DNA from: Pseudo-nitzschia pungens | Lineage: Eukaryota; Bacillariophyta; Bacillariophyceae; Bacillariales; Bacillariaceae | Length of the DNA: 64,000 nt | Assembly (NCBI GenBank): GCA_037355855.1 | Contig: CM074759.1 | Coordinates: 1,674,001 to 1,738,000 of the forward strand | Direction: 5' to 3' | In this document: positions 43,701 to 55,670 of the stretch, piece by piece | Layout: the number at the start of each line of letters is the position of its first letter | Numbering within the stretch: position 1 is the stretch's first letter | Made by a program: the position numbers and the translations under genes | Notes under the pieces: generated by a model | Databases searched by the model: none | The model's input: only the letters and a program-made list of their open reading frames with translations | Told to the model about the DNA's origin: nothing

Positions 43701-46700
43701 AAGAATTCCTGTGTTGAATTCAGACCCATTGACCGACTTGAGCGATCCGAACCGTCCAATCCTCACACTTTTGAATGTCGTTTCGGCTCCTCCTAGCTCG
43801 TTGCTGAAAAGAGTAGGAATGATGCTATCGAGATTGGATAACCTCGCACATGTGCTTGTTTGGAGTACATCGAAGGTGCAGACGGCGCATGCACACGCCT
43901 CCATTGACCTGATTGAGCTGCCTCGTGTGAACTTGTCATTTAAACCAAGAGAGTTTATTACTTCCGATGGAGAAAAAGAATTCAGAATTTATAGCAATGA
44001 CTACGATGGCTTATTCATTGCCACCTCAAGCGAGGCGCGAGAGATGGCAGAGAAGTTGCTTGGCGACGTTTCTCATTTCGTCGTTTTGCAAAACGCTGAG
44101 AACGACTTGTTTATTTTGATGCCTGGATGTGCATTACCACGTAGGTTGCACACAGATGGATCTCGCTTATCTGTTCAAATCCTGTTGGATCGCAGAAATC
44201 AAGAATGGATAGATAACATTGGTGAAGTACGTTGCTATCTTTACCCTATTCATAATTCAAGGTCATTCCTGGTGACACCTTCACTGGCATCTTCATTGTA
44301 TTTGATGCTGATGCACTTTATCACAGGGTCTTATCCGGAGGTCTTTAAGATGATGGAATCGTGCGTAAGCGAGGATTTGACTCAAGAAGAGGTTAGTATG
44401 CAATCTGAGGACCGCACATCTTCGACAACTGGCTATGCGATCGCTTGACTTATTTGTACTCACATCTCGTTTGTCCCACGACAACGGTTCAATAGCAACA
44501 AATCTTTAACCAGCTTGAATTTTTGGGTAACGATTTTCACCCTGACGCACATGCGTGTAGGTTGAAACTATCAGTGGTCACTGTTGGTTTGGGAGAAGAA
44601 TCAACAATGAAATGTCCTTGGAGTGTTGCAGAAGAAATGGAGGAGTACGCAAAGAAACACGTATTTGTTTCTTCAGCATGTAGACTAACAACGGAAGAAG
44701 AAATGCTTCTGTTACAACTGTGCAAACCAGACGCCCGAGGTAGACTGTCCCTCACGCTTTTGAATCGCAAAGCGTTTGTCACAGCTGTAAGTAGCTTGGC
44801 AACTCTACCTGACAACAAGAGCCTCACGGTTAAGTTGGGAACAGAGAGACCACCCATGATCGAAAACTTTGATCGTGGTGATGACTTGACGATTATCAAC
44901 AACCCAAAGAAAACAATGATTTCTGCAAAACTGTTCGGTGCAGCCTACAACAGACCAGAAGAGGTGAGTGAAGATATCTTTCTTGCGGAGATTTCCCGTA
45001 ACGAATGTTATCCACTTCATACCTGACTTTTTTATTTCTGCACTTTACAGGAGCAAGTTGCTTATGGAGGACTGAGAGCACTAGGTTTCATCAACAATGC
45101 GCTGGCCTCCGGTGTTGAATTGTCTTCGTCAAGATTTGGATTCCCTCTCATGTATGATCTTCTGACAAACACCGTAGCGTTCAAACTCAATCCAAGTGAT
45201 AGACCTCACAACTGGGGACGTATTTTGTTTCGACTGTTGCCACCGTCGGATTTCAAGAATGGATCAGCTGAGATGTCTGTTCTCCGAATTCTTGCGGAAA
45301 ACCCGAACATCGCATGTCATCCAAACATTCCGAAATTTCACATTGACAGTGGGATGAATAAAATTAAGGGAATGTTCCAGGGAAAGGATGCTGTCAGTCG
45401 TCTCCTCGAGCAATTGCATTCCTTCTTTAAGCAAGAGAGTGTACAAAAGATGATGGTAAATCCACCAGTTCTCAAAGAATCAATACCAAGAACGGCGATG
45501 ATTCTAACTCGCCCAGAGTCATATGCGCAACATAGGCTTTGGGTAGTTCCAAGGATTACAGACTACTCTCGGTCTAACTTCCAATTGGATATTCAGAATT
45601 GTGCTGCAGTAAGCATTCCTTTGAAGCAGCTTCAGGCCTTTGCTTCACGGCCTCTGGCACCAATGAAACTCGAGAAGTATGTAAACTTCTTAACACGTCA
45701 TGAACTAGGAATGGCTGCCGTTTCTGGAGCAATCCCATTCGACGTTTCTGCTGAACGTGCTTCGGACACGCACTGTTCGCAAGCTACTATGTCGCGGGTG
45801 GCTCAAGATGTTTTGAAGCATGCGCAAAAGGCAAATTCAGAGAAAAAACCTATTCTTATTGGATTCACCCCGAGGGAAGTTGATTGTTTCCACTCGAACC
45901 CGGCAGCGCTGAGCACAGCAATGGGACAATTGAACAACCTCATTAAGGGATTAAATCAGGCAATGGCCTTCGATAGGAAGTCGTTGTGGAATCTAATGAA
46001 CCGTGCTTTAGCGATTGCAACAAGTGACGAGAGAAGCGACACGCCCAATGCGAGCGGACCTAATGGGGAGATAAACTTCCTCAAATTCAGACTTGGACAA
46101 GTTAGCGAAAGGGAGCCTGCAGCCTGGTTTGAACTGCTCGTCGCTTCCATTCTTTCTACTACAGCCGATCATGACATCCGTTCGTTAAACCCATATATGT
46201 CTGGTGTTGCCTACAAAACAGTAACAAGTCTTACGATCGTTGCAATGCTAACTTCGATTCGAATCAGTCAAACTCATAGAGCCCTTACAAGGTAAGTTAT
46301 CGAAGCCTGAACATTGTATCAATGTGAAATATATGTGCACTCACAATATCTATTTGTTTTCCTATGCTGAATCACAGTCTATCGAAACTCATGAATCTCG
46401 TCCGGGGTGTAAATCAGTCGAAAAATGATCCGGGGCTTCGAGCTCGAATCTGCCAAGAGATCAAACTTCAGTCGCAGAAAGTTGCAACGGATATTGCAAA
46501 CGAAAGGCATTATATGAGGGTAAATGCGAACAACCCTAATTTCATTGAATTCGATCCGAGGTTCCTTGTGTTTGAATTCACGTACTCCATTTTATTGCGG
46601 AAAAGCCAAGTTATTCTTGTCAATAAATTCCTTCACTCTCTTCGAAGCAACAACCAATCCATGTGCCATCAGATGATTATGGGTGCAGGGAAAACTACTG

Positions 46701-49700
46701 TTGTCACACCATTGCTTGCTTTGATGCTCGCTGATGGCCAGCAACTGGTGACACAAGTGGTTCCTCACGCTCTGCTCGAATTTTCAAGGAGTGTCATGAG
46801 AGAGAAGTTTGCTGCAGTCGTTCGAAAGCCAATTTTTACTTTCAGTTTCAATCGAGGAACACCGATTACAAAGGATCTATATTTGAAACTCTGCAAAGCG
46901 CGAGACAGTCGTGCTGTGATCTGTGCAACTCCTACAAGTATCAAATCGTTCATGCTCAAGTTTGTTGAGATGATGAAGGTTCTCGAAGAAGCAAAATTCG
47001 GACGGGGTGGAACACGACAGCCCGGTAACAATGGTGTTTTCGGTAACTTCTCCCTGTCAGCAATTGCTCGGCGGTTCCGAGATCAATCAGAGATTGTCGA
47101 AACTCAAGTGAATCCGGAAGACGTGTTTTATTGTACGGAGATTCTGAAGTTGTTCCGATCAGGAGTTCTGCTCCTTGACGAAGTTGATCTTATATTGCAT
47201 CCTCTGAAGAGTGAATTGAATTGGCCAATCGGATTGAAGGATCCGATAGACTATTCGAGGTCGAAGATTGGCATTGGTCTCCGTTGGGATATTCAATGGC
47301 ATATCCTCGATGCTGTATTTTACCATACAGAGCGAAAAATGTCTGTAGCATTCAAAGATAGTAGGGAAGCACTTTCTATCCTCGAAAGCATGTCGCAGGC
47401 AATTGAAGAGGGTATTGCGAATAAGGATATGCAAAGAACGCCGCACCTGGTCTTGCTCAATCGCGTTTTTTATCACAGGAGGTTAAAACCTCTTCTAGCC
47501 AGGTGGCAATTGGTCTACCTAAGAAACAAGAGACTTCCATCAGTCGAGGACAAACACTTACTTTCGTACATGATGAATGGCCCATTGAAGGATCGTCAAG
47601 CAGCCTCAGCTGTTCAAGTTGCTTTAGACGACGAGTACATGAAAATGCTTAATCTGAGTCACGATCTTCTTCGAAATTTCATTCCGCATGTCTTGAGTAA
47701 GATAAACAGAGTTTCGTTCGGTCTGCTGACGAAACAAGACCTAAGAAATAGCACAGAGACGAACGTCTCTCTTGCACGTCGACTTGCAGCAGTACCATTT
47801 ATTGGAAAAGATATTCCAAGTCGAGCTAGTCAATTTTCTCATCCCGATATTGTGATAGGGTTAACGATTCTCGCTTACAGATATGAGAAAATGAGGATGA
47901 CAGATTTTGAAAATGTCTTGCTTGAGTTGAGAGAAAAACTCGACGCAGAATTTGGACCATATCACAAACGTCCAGCTGCTCTTCGCTACAAGGAATGGGT
48001 AGAAGCTGCAGGAGGGAAGGTTCGCGGACCAAGAGAGGGAGAGGATTCTGTCGCTTTAGGAATAGATGCGTACTCTCTTGGTCCTGTTGGAAGGGCAGAC
48101 CGAGGATCCGATGATATTTGGCCACTTCACCTACTTGATTTGAAGGACGAAAATCACATGAACATCACATTCAATCTTCTCAGGGAACAACCGAAAGTGA
48201 TTGAATATTATCTTGATCAGTTTGTTTTCCCTCTGACAATGGAACATCACCACGAAAAAATAAGTGCTTCGGGCCAGGATCTTGGTGGTGAGATGTTGTT
48301 TAGTAGACGTTTGGGTTTCAGTGGAACTCCGAGCGATCTGTTGCCAGAAGAACTTGGCCAATGTCAGTATGATGAAGGTGTTGACGGCCAAATCCTTGAT
48401 ACGTTGACTAGTGAGACCATTGTGTCGAGCAGAATGATGCCAGCGGACTGGAATGCAAAGAAATTGTTGAGTGATATCGCAACAGCCAACCCTCCATTCC
48501 ATGCGCTTCTAGACTGTGGTGCCCTCGTTACTGGTATGAGCAACTTTGATGTCGCAAAATATCTCCTTGCTAATGGGCTATCTCACGAATTTGACGGCGT
48601 CGTATTTTTGGATCACAAAGATCGGAAAATGATTTTGATGAGGCACGGAATGAATGTTGTGAGACTCAACCAATCTGGAATACCACCACATAAACGGTTC
48701 TCTTTTTATGACCAAATCCACACCACTGGAATGGACATTCACCAATGTATTGATGCCAGGGCTGTGTTGACGCTAGGAAAAGATATGACTTTTAGAGACT
48801 ATGCACAGGGAGCATATCGCATGAGGGGAATTGGAAAGGGACAGACTATTGAACTTTTCATTATCCCTGAAGTTATGCGTTTAATTAACGATCAAGTTAT
48901 GAAGTTGAGCAGGAAGCAACAAAATGTCGTGCAAGCGCAGCCCCCAGCAAGTGGATACGCTTCGGATCTCCTGAGCTTATCTAATCCTCTGTCTGCAGCA
49001 CCTTCCATTACAGCTGCAGGAAGTGGACGCCAATTGCTGGTGAACGTTTCTGCTTGGCTAACTGTGAATGGAATGAAAAGTGAGAACATGCAATTTAAGA
49101 TGCTTTGTCAGCAAAGCATTGACAATGTTTCGAGAAAGCGTGCTTTCAAGACGTTAACAGCCAATTATAGAGAGCTCACCCAACTAGCCTTTTCGGCGCG
49201 AATGAAGGAGTTCGCTAATCGTAGCGCGAAATCATCTTCAGCAGCATCTCAAAAGGATGCTGCAACATCTGGGTTTGAGGAATGGTTGAAGGGATCAACT
49301 AATCTTTTCGCAGATGACATCGACGCTATTAAATCCCTTGTGTTGCCCAATGCAGTTGGGTCGGCCGCGAGGATGAAGTTAGTTGGTGTTGCGACACTAC
49401 AAAAGTCAATTGATATTCTCTCTGAACGTTTGGATTTCACTGTACAGAACAGTATCCCAGTGCCTGTCCCTCTATCGGACCAGTTGCGCAACAGCGTGAT
49501 CCAACGAAAGGATTTTATCGCCAATGATTATGACAAGGCAGTAGTGGACAAAATATTGATGGTCTTAGTTAATTCTGAGGGACTCGCAAAGAAACGAGTT
49601 CCCGCAGGCCCTGTTATCGAAGAATTAGGCGAGGGAGACCAAGATGCAAATCTGGGTAAAGAACAAGTATCAGAAGAGGAGGTTCTCAAGGAACAGGTAA

Positions 49701-51887
49701 GTATTGGCAACTTTTCATGATTGCTGTTGCGTTCTGTTTCGGACTGTTTTCTTAACTCCCGTCACTTGTTGCGAATGTATCGAATCTTAGGAGGAAGAGG
49801 AGGAAGAAGAAGAGGAGGAAGAAGAGGAGGAGGAGGAAGAAGAAGTCGTAGAAGAATACCCAAAAAAGAAGAAATATTCCCGGGATGGCGAGAACCCGGA
49901 CCCTTGGCAGGTAGAATCACTTTCCGTTCCTTTCTCTGACGACCACGGCAAGTGGAAGCTGAACCAAGGCGGAAGTGATATCAAATCCTGGCAGAATTAT
50001 TTTTATCCAGCAAGTCAATTTGCTGTGAAAAATTACCTATTTTCGAAGGGTGTCAATATGCAATTTCCTAATTACCTTTACCTTTCCAAGAACTATTACA
50101 ATCCTGCATGGAGTACCAAAACACATCGACGTTTGAAAAATGTAATTGTAACAATGGACTTTATTCCGTCGAGAGGAGTTGTCCAAGAGGTTGCTGCCGC
50201 TGGAAAGGCTTTATCGAAGACGCAAGAAAAGATGCTGAAGAGAGCTTTCTCAAGTGCGGATAACGACAAATCCGGAACGATTTCTTTTGCCGAATTGAAA
50301 GAGGTCTTGAAAGCGGTAGATGTCGACGTGGACGGAGATGAAGGTGACAAATTTTTCCAACAGATGCCTGAATTTGCGAGTCGCCAAGTGAGTTTCGAGG
50401 ATTTGAAGAGATTGCTCGAGCAACGTCTTTACAATCGCATCCAGTCTGGCAGGTTCTATGTCGCATTATCATTGTTCGAGGCCGAATGTATGCGTGCTGT
50501 CATGCATCAGCAAAATTCACTCCCATTGGTTCCTGGGAAAGACTGTGCTGTAGCACTGAGAACAGACCGAACTCTACTAGATTCGACGTATGGTTACCAA
50601 GAAGCCAGGAGCTTCCAAGATTCAACTGCAAAAGCATGCTATCGTTTCATTGATAGTTCTCTCAATTACCAACCCCGAGAAGTTAGTTTACTTCTTCGAG
50701 CAATTCAAGAGAATGATCTTGAGATGCGTTACAATTACTTTGTTGAAGTCAGAAGTAATCGTCGCCGAAAGCAGAAGGATCCCTCCACTTCTGCTTTGTC
50801 GAAGGTATTTATTACCGCCGATGAGCATCATATGCTGAACTACAAGATTGCGGCAGGAAGGATCACAGCTATGCTCAAAGCGAGAGGTATGTACCCTCGC
50901 GACTGCTTTAACGCCATCGATAGAGATCGAGATGGTCTTTTGAACTATGATGATGTGAAACGTGGGCTTGCATGGCTCGGGCTACCGCTCGACCAAGTTC
51001 TTCTGCTTGGATTCATGAAGGAGCTCGACAAAGATAAAGATGGGTACATCAATCTTGACGAATTCAAAGCAGCTGTTGGCTTCGAAGATGACGGTACAAT
51101 GGCTGCCAACGCTGCAGCGTTTAACAACGGTATGCCCTTACCGCCGATGCCATCAGACGATAACAAGAAAAAGGTTGTTAATATCCCTCCGCCAGTTCTT
51201 GCTGCTGTAAAGGTGAAAGTGAGGAAGGTCACAAAGTTCAATATGGTTTGGAACAGTCAAGGTAGTATGTCTCGGCAGAAAATCAGTATCTGGGAACCTG
51301 TCATTCAAAACGGTGCATTCCGTCAGAACAAAGAATCGTTTTCACTAGGTCACTTTGCAGGATCTGGATATGACAATCCCAACCGCGATGGCAAAGACAG
51401 ATTGTGCATCGAAGTCACTGACACAACTGGAAGTTGGGTGGGAGGTAGTAGTTGGTTGCCTCATGTGATGGATAAATTTATGCCTTACCCAGCGCGCTTC
51501 CGTCTTGCATGGAGTGTAACACACGGTAGCAATCCATTCTACGCATGGGAAGCTGTCCCCCCAGGTGACGAATTTGTGGCGCTAGGTTTCATTGGAAGTA
51601 AAGACGAGAAGCAACCAGACGTCAAATGCATGCGTTGCGTTCCACGAGACTGGTGCAAACCGAGTGGCTATCTTGCGAAGATTTGGGACGATAGTGGGTC
51701 TGGTGGAAGACAAGGCAGCATTTGGGTTTTCAACACTTTGAATCTTATTGGATTTGTCAGCGGAAGCGATCCACCAGCGAAGAAAGGACACGATTTGAAG
51801 AGTTCACGATTTTTCCTCAAAGAATACAGTGATACAAACGCGAAAAATGTTGCTCCTGCCGGAGGATATGTCAATCCCAAGGGTTAG
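37784..51887 (+). CDS. Giant multidomain protein: SH3, DUF3638/DUF3645, EF hands, VPS62-like tail
   Basis: Six exons fit in phase: 37784-41457, 41547-44391, 44514-44963, 45051-46291, 46378-49696, 49791-51887, giving about 4,541 residues; introns are 86-122 bp. The ATG at 37784 gives MPQMFLAKHPFQGD, the start of an SH3 domain ending in EGWFPPTYV. Gln/Pro/Ser-rich sequence follows, with repeated RSRSKSPTP words. A long alpha/beta region leads to the DUF3638/DUF3645 module. There, MIMGAGKTTVVTPL (about residue 2839) resembles a Walker A loop, LLDEVD (about 3002) a Walker B, and FSGTPSDLLPEE lies near 3384. Exon 6 opens with an acidic run. EF hands follow at about 3997 (DNDKSGTISFAE), 4219 (DRDRDGLLNYDD) and 4255 (DKDKDGYINLDE). 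Last is a VPS62/VPS13-like block (GSGGRQGSIWVF). DUF3638 proteins are labelled ubiquitin hydrolases in databases; no peptidase motif was verified here. Confidence 0.88.
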
Positions 51888-52020
51888 TCACGAAAACCTA
51901 TAATATATGAGTACACGTAAATAAATAATAATAGTTCATTATTTTAATACATTATTCTAATATAATATTCCACGAAAAATTTATGATGTGAATAACGACG
52001 AACAGTTAGATTTTTATACT

Positions 52021-53163
52021 TTAGGCACTGCTCAGATACGCAGCTGTACGAATGTCTCGAAGGCATGTCAAACTCGTCTCCAAAGGCATCCCGTCAACCG
52101 TGCTTTCCATTTTTCCGCTAACCCCATCTCGACACCCTGCTGCAACACACCGATCCAGCAGGGATATTTCCTCTTCTTCCGTGGGAAGACATCTGTCTAT
52201 CCATTTCTGTATCGAGGCCTTCTGATCGTCCTCACTATTGATCTGTCCTACGTGGGCTAACGCAGCCGCAGCTGCCAGGGCGTATCCTCCCCAGTTCGAT
52301 ACACTGGCTGCGATAAGGTAGTCTGCAGCCACAACGCAGCCAATCTTGTCTCCATTTTGAATCTTTGGGTTGTTGATAATGTTATCGATTACTTTTCCCA
52401 TGCCGAGTTCATTGCCTCCATCTCCGATCGATATCACCTTGCAATTTGTTTCTTCAACAAGACGATGCAAAGGTGCAATCAGTCTCCTTTCGTTCATATC
52501 GATTCCCCTCATGGTGTAGCATTTCCCGTCCTTTCCGGGTCCGGCTCTCTCGCAAGATATCAACAGATCGCATAGTTTGACGTATTTGGCGAAGCGTTCT
52601 TCGTCGTCTTTCGAAAATTCGGAAGGAAAGGTCTCCAGAGTGATCCGTCCACAATTTTCGGGAAGCGCAATCCCATCCAACGCAGCGCCAAAGACAGCTA
52701 CCGGTTCGAGCGAGGCGGTGAGACCGAGACCAGCAAAATGAGAAAAAGGTTGGATGCCGCGCGATCAAATCATTGCTCGCCCACAGAAACGCACGCACAA
52801 TCCCCACTCACCCGCATTGCAGTCGTCCGTGACGACCGTCACGTCGTGGCCGAGCGCTGCCGCGGCTCGGGCAATCGCATAGGTTCCGGGGGGTCCGTCG
52901 GTCTCGGTAGGCGGGCTCTCGTTGACACAGCACGGGAATCCCGACAAAACGATCACGTGGCTCGGAGATTCCAGCGTGCCCAGGGTTTTGGCGGCCAGTT
53001 CGAGATCCCCGGGAACGATCAGGCTTTTCATTCCGCGATCACCTGCGTCGGTGCCGATGATGGATTGGATCTCATCGTAGATCCTGCTGGTGATGGCGGA
53101 GCAAGGGGTCATGGCAACAAAGAGCAACTGAGATAGGAAGAGTCCGATCCGACAAAGATGCAT
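52021..53163 (-). CDS. DGLUCY: D-glutamate cyclase (DGLUCY, DUF4392)
   Basis: Two exons (53163-52812 and 52697-52021) with a GTGAGT donor and GGTAG acceptor give 342 residues. The enzyme converts D-glutamate to 5-oxo-D-proline and is mitochondrial in mammals. Matching features are the LSGFPCCVNESPPTETDGPP block, TYAIARAAAALGHDVTVVTDD, then CERAGPGKDGKCYTMRG and VISIGDGGNELGMGK. The glycine-rich IGDGGNELGMGK segment is the family hallmark. The N-terminus is hydrophobic (RIGLFLSQLLFVAM) and could be a signal peptide or membrane anchor, so location is open. It is convergent with the giant gene, 133 bp away. Confidence 0.85.
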
Positions 53164-53569
53164 GTTTTGATTGATTGAAAGCTTTGGTGTTGGCCGGGGC
53201 AAAATGGAGAGCGGCGAGAGACCCAACCAACAAAGCGACAAAAGATGGAATCGTTCTTCTCGTTATGACAGCATCCGATTTTGGATTTTTGTGACTCTTG
53301 TTAGTCCCGTTAGTCGTTCGACGATATCTTGGCCGATTGAAGACGATTGGTGTTTTGATACACGTCACCATGATTGGCGAATGACCTACCTTACTTATTG
53401 ACACTGAAAAGCTGCGGAAAACCATTTTTTGCGCACCAATGGACCGGTAGAAACAAAATAATCATCGTGGTGACACTTTACTCACGTTTGGCGATTGGGA
53501 GAACAAAGGGTGCGCACATTCTTTCCATCACTCATCGCAGATCAAGTCGCTTTGGGACAGGGATTACAG

Positions 53570-53572
<3 letters not shown>

Positions 53573-53602
<30 letters not shown>
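53573..53602. repeat. CA dinucleotide microsatellite
   Basis: Fifteen uninterrupted CA units about 50 bp upstream of the J-domain protein ATG, probably in its 5' leader. Confidence 0.95.
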
Positions 53603-53650
53603 CATTATTATTTATCAGTATCAGTATCAGTACTCTACAAAATAAAGTGT

Positions 53651-54621
53651 ATGACCATGCTTTCCAAGAAAAACCGGTTCTGTCTGCTTTGCTCGGTAGC
53701 GCTGCTCTCCGCGGGAACGACCGATGCATTTCAGACGTTTTCTCGGGCAACACGCCCACCGTCGCTGTCGGCGAAGGGAAAGGAAATTTGCTCGACGAGA
53801 TTGCACCTCGCGGCCCGCGTCGAGTCGAGCGAAAAGGCCGAAGAAACGAGTTTCCTCATGAAGCCATTCGCAACGGCATCGGGCGAAATCGTGTACGTTG
53901 TACCTTCTTGTCAAACAGCGCTCCATCGACGCGCGTTATCTGTGCAGTTTTCTGTTCTTGTTCGTTTTCGTTCCTCGACATTTTTCTCCGGAATATCTTC
54001 AGCTCACCGATTGCTCTCGATGACTTTGCTCCGGAACCAACGAACATCTACGTTGGTCGTCTCAGAAATCCTTACCGGGTTCTGAAAGTACCGAGAAGTG
54101 CCGAAAGAAAACAGATCCGTGAAGCATACAGAAAACTCTCGAAGCGCTACCATCCCGACATCGTGCGACACAAGGAAATACTACCCGGAAACTGGTGAGT
54201 GGTTTCCAGTGTTTGGTCACGAAAGATGCGGGTTGGCAATTTGTGTCTCGCATCACGCCGGTTGCTCTGTGCCATCGGACTCACCTCTTTCTCTCTCGTT
54301 TTCCGCACGTGTTTTTGCGTTTGTCGATCGCACAACGCTACGGAACGCTGCCGCAGCAACAACCACCAGGACGTGGAAGACGAGTGGGAACGCATCCAGA
54401 TATCCTACAACATCTTGTCGGAAAAGAAGAGCCGGATGCGGTACGATCGACACGAGGTGATCGCGGACCCCGCGGCCGCCGTGCAACGAGCGGCAATGGG
54501 AGCCGCGGCCGCCGGAGTGGCCGGCATCGGGAAGGGCATCTTTCACATCGGAGCGTCGGCCCTGGACATCATCATCGGTGGCGGCGGCGACGAGAACGAG
54601 CGCAAAAAGAAGCAGCAGTAA
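53651..54621 (+). CDS. Plastid-type J-domain (DnaJ-like) protein
   Basis: Three exons, 53651-53892, 54003-54194 and 54357-54621, join in phase to 232 residues. The start MTMLSKKNRF leads to a signal peptide (CLLCSVALLSAGTTDA) directly followed by FQTFSRATR. An alanine-phenylalanine cleavage site plus a Ser/Arg transit region is the diatom plastid pattern. The J domain follows: NPYRVLKVPRSAERKQIREA, then the diagnostic HPD in RYHPDIV, and ISYNILSEKKSRMRYD. Such proteins stimulate Hsp70 ATPase. The C-terminus has a Gly/Ala-rich stretch (GAAAAGVAGIGKGIF) that may contact membranes, then a charged tail. It is divergent from D-glutamate cyclase, 487 bp apart. Confidence 0.85.
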
Positions 54622-55670
54622 TTGGGCAGAGAGAAAAAAAAAAAAAGGCGCGGGATGATCAATTGCGTTTTGCGCGCTATTCAATGGGACGGGACGGGAC
54701 GGGACGGGACGACAGGACACGACACGACACAACACGAGACTGGATAGTGCAGATATTTCGGATGCATTACACAGTCTTGGTGCAACATGCTAAAATTTGT
54801 AGATAATAAATACCGAAGTAGAAAAAGCTACTGTAGTTTGAAAGATAAGATACATCATGAAGATATTATTTCTAAATAATAATGTGAACGGCTTCCACGA
54901 TTGTTTGACTGAAATAATCGACTTTTCCTTGCATCGGCACAGCAAGAAAGGTGCTTGGTTCTAAAACTAGTACTAGTACTACTAGTAGTAGTACCACCTG
55001 TGGATCAACCTGTGGATCAACCATACATTAAACGCCCTGCTTTTCCAAAGACTGCTCGTTCAATGTGAACCTTAATTTTCCACCCACTATGTCTACCACA
55101 AACTATGCTGATTTGACATCCCAAGATAACATTATTGTCATTATCCATTGTATTTTTTTGCTACGATTTTGATTCAAAATAGTAAGGTTACGTGTAGTTT
55201 TAGTACTACTAGTATTATTCGTATTGTATCCTTAACTTTATTTTAACTCCTTAGGTCCCCTCAAAGCGTCAACAAAAACATTTGATCGAAGTCCATCCGC
55301 CAACCGTGAAAAGTTTTGTTTCTGCGTTTTCGTTCGATTGTTTCTTTCTTTGTCGAACAAAGCGATGAGAGTGATGTTTGGGATGATGTATGTTGCGAGT
55401 TGCGAGTTGCGAGTTGCGAGTTGCAAGTTAATACCGCAGTTGCTTCCATGAAGTGTTGCTTGCGTGATGGGTGATTCTTTTCGAACGGATAACCTTACCT
55501 GTTGTTTACTATTGTGCCGATAGTATTTGGCAGTGATTGCAACCAACATTCAACAAAAACATCAGACACTCGATTGATTCTCACTGCTGCAGTTAGTGGA
55601 ATCATTACAACACAACAACTATACGAAAGAAAGAAAGAAAGAAAGAACGAAAATCGGCCTTTTGCGTCAA
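54622..55670. other. Intergenic region rich in simple repeats
   Basis: About 1 kb without a supported gene. It contains five GGGAC pentamers (54686-54710), ACTAGTACT/TAGTAGT palindromic words near 54968-54992, AGTAAGGTTAC at 55181-55191, a 7-bp TGCGAGT repeat (55392-55426), and GAAA repeats (55627-55648) in the TsaD leader. Confidence 0.6.
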
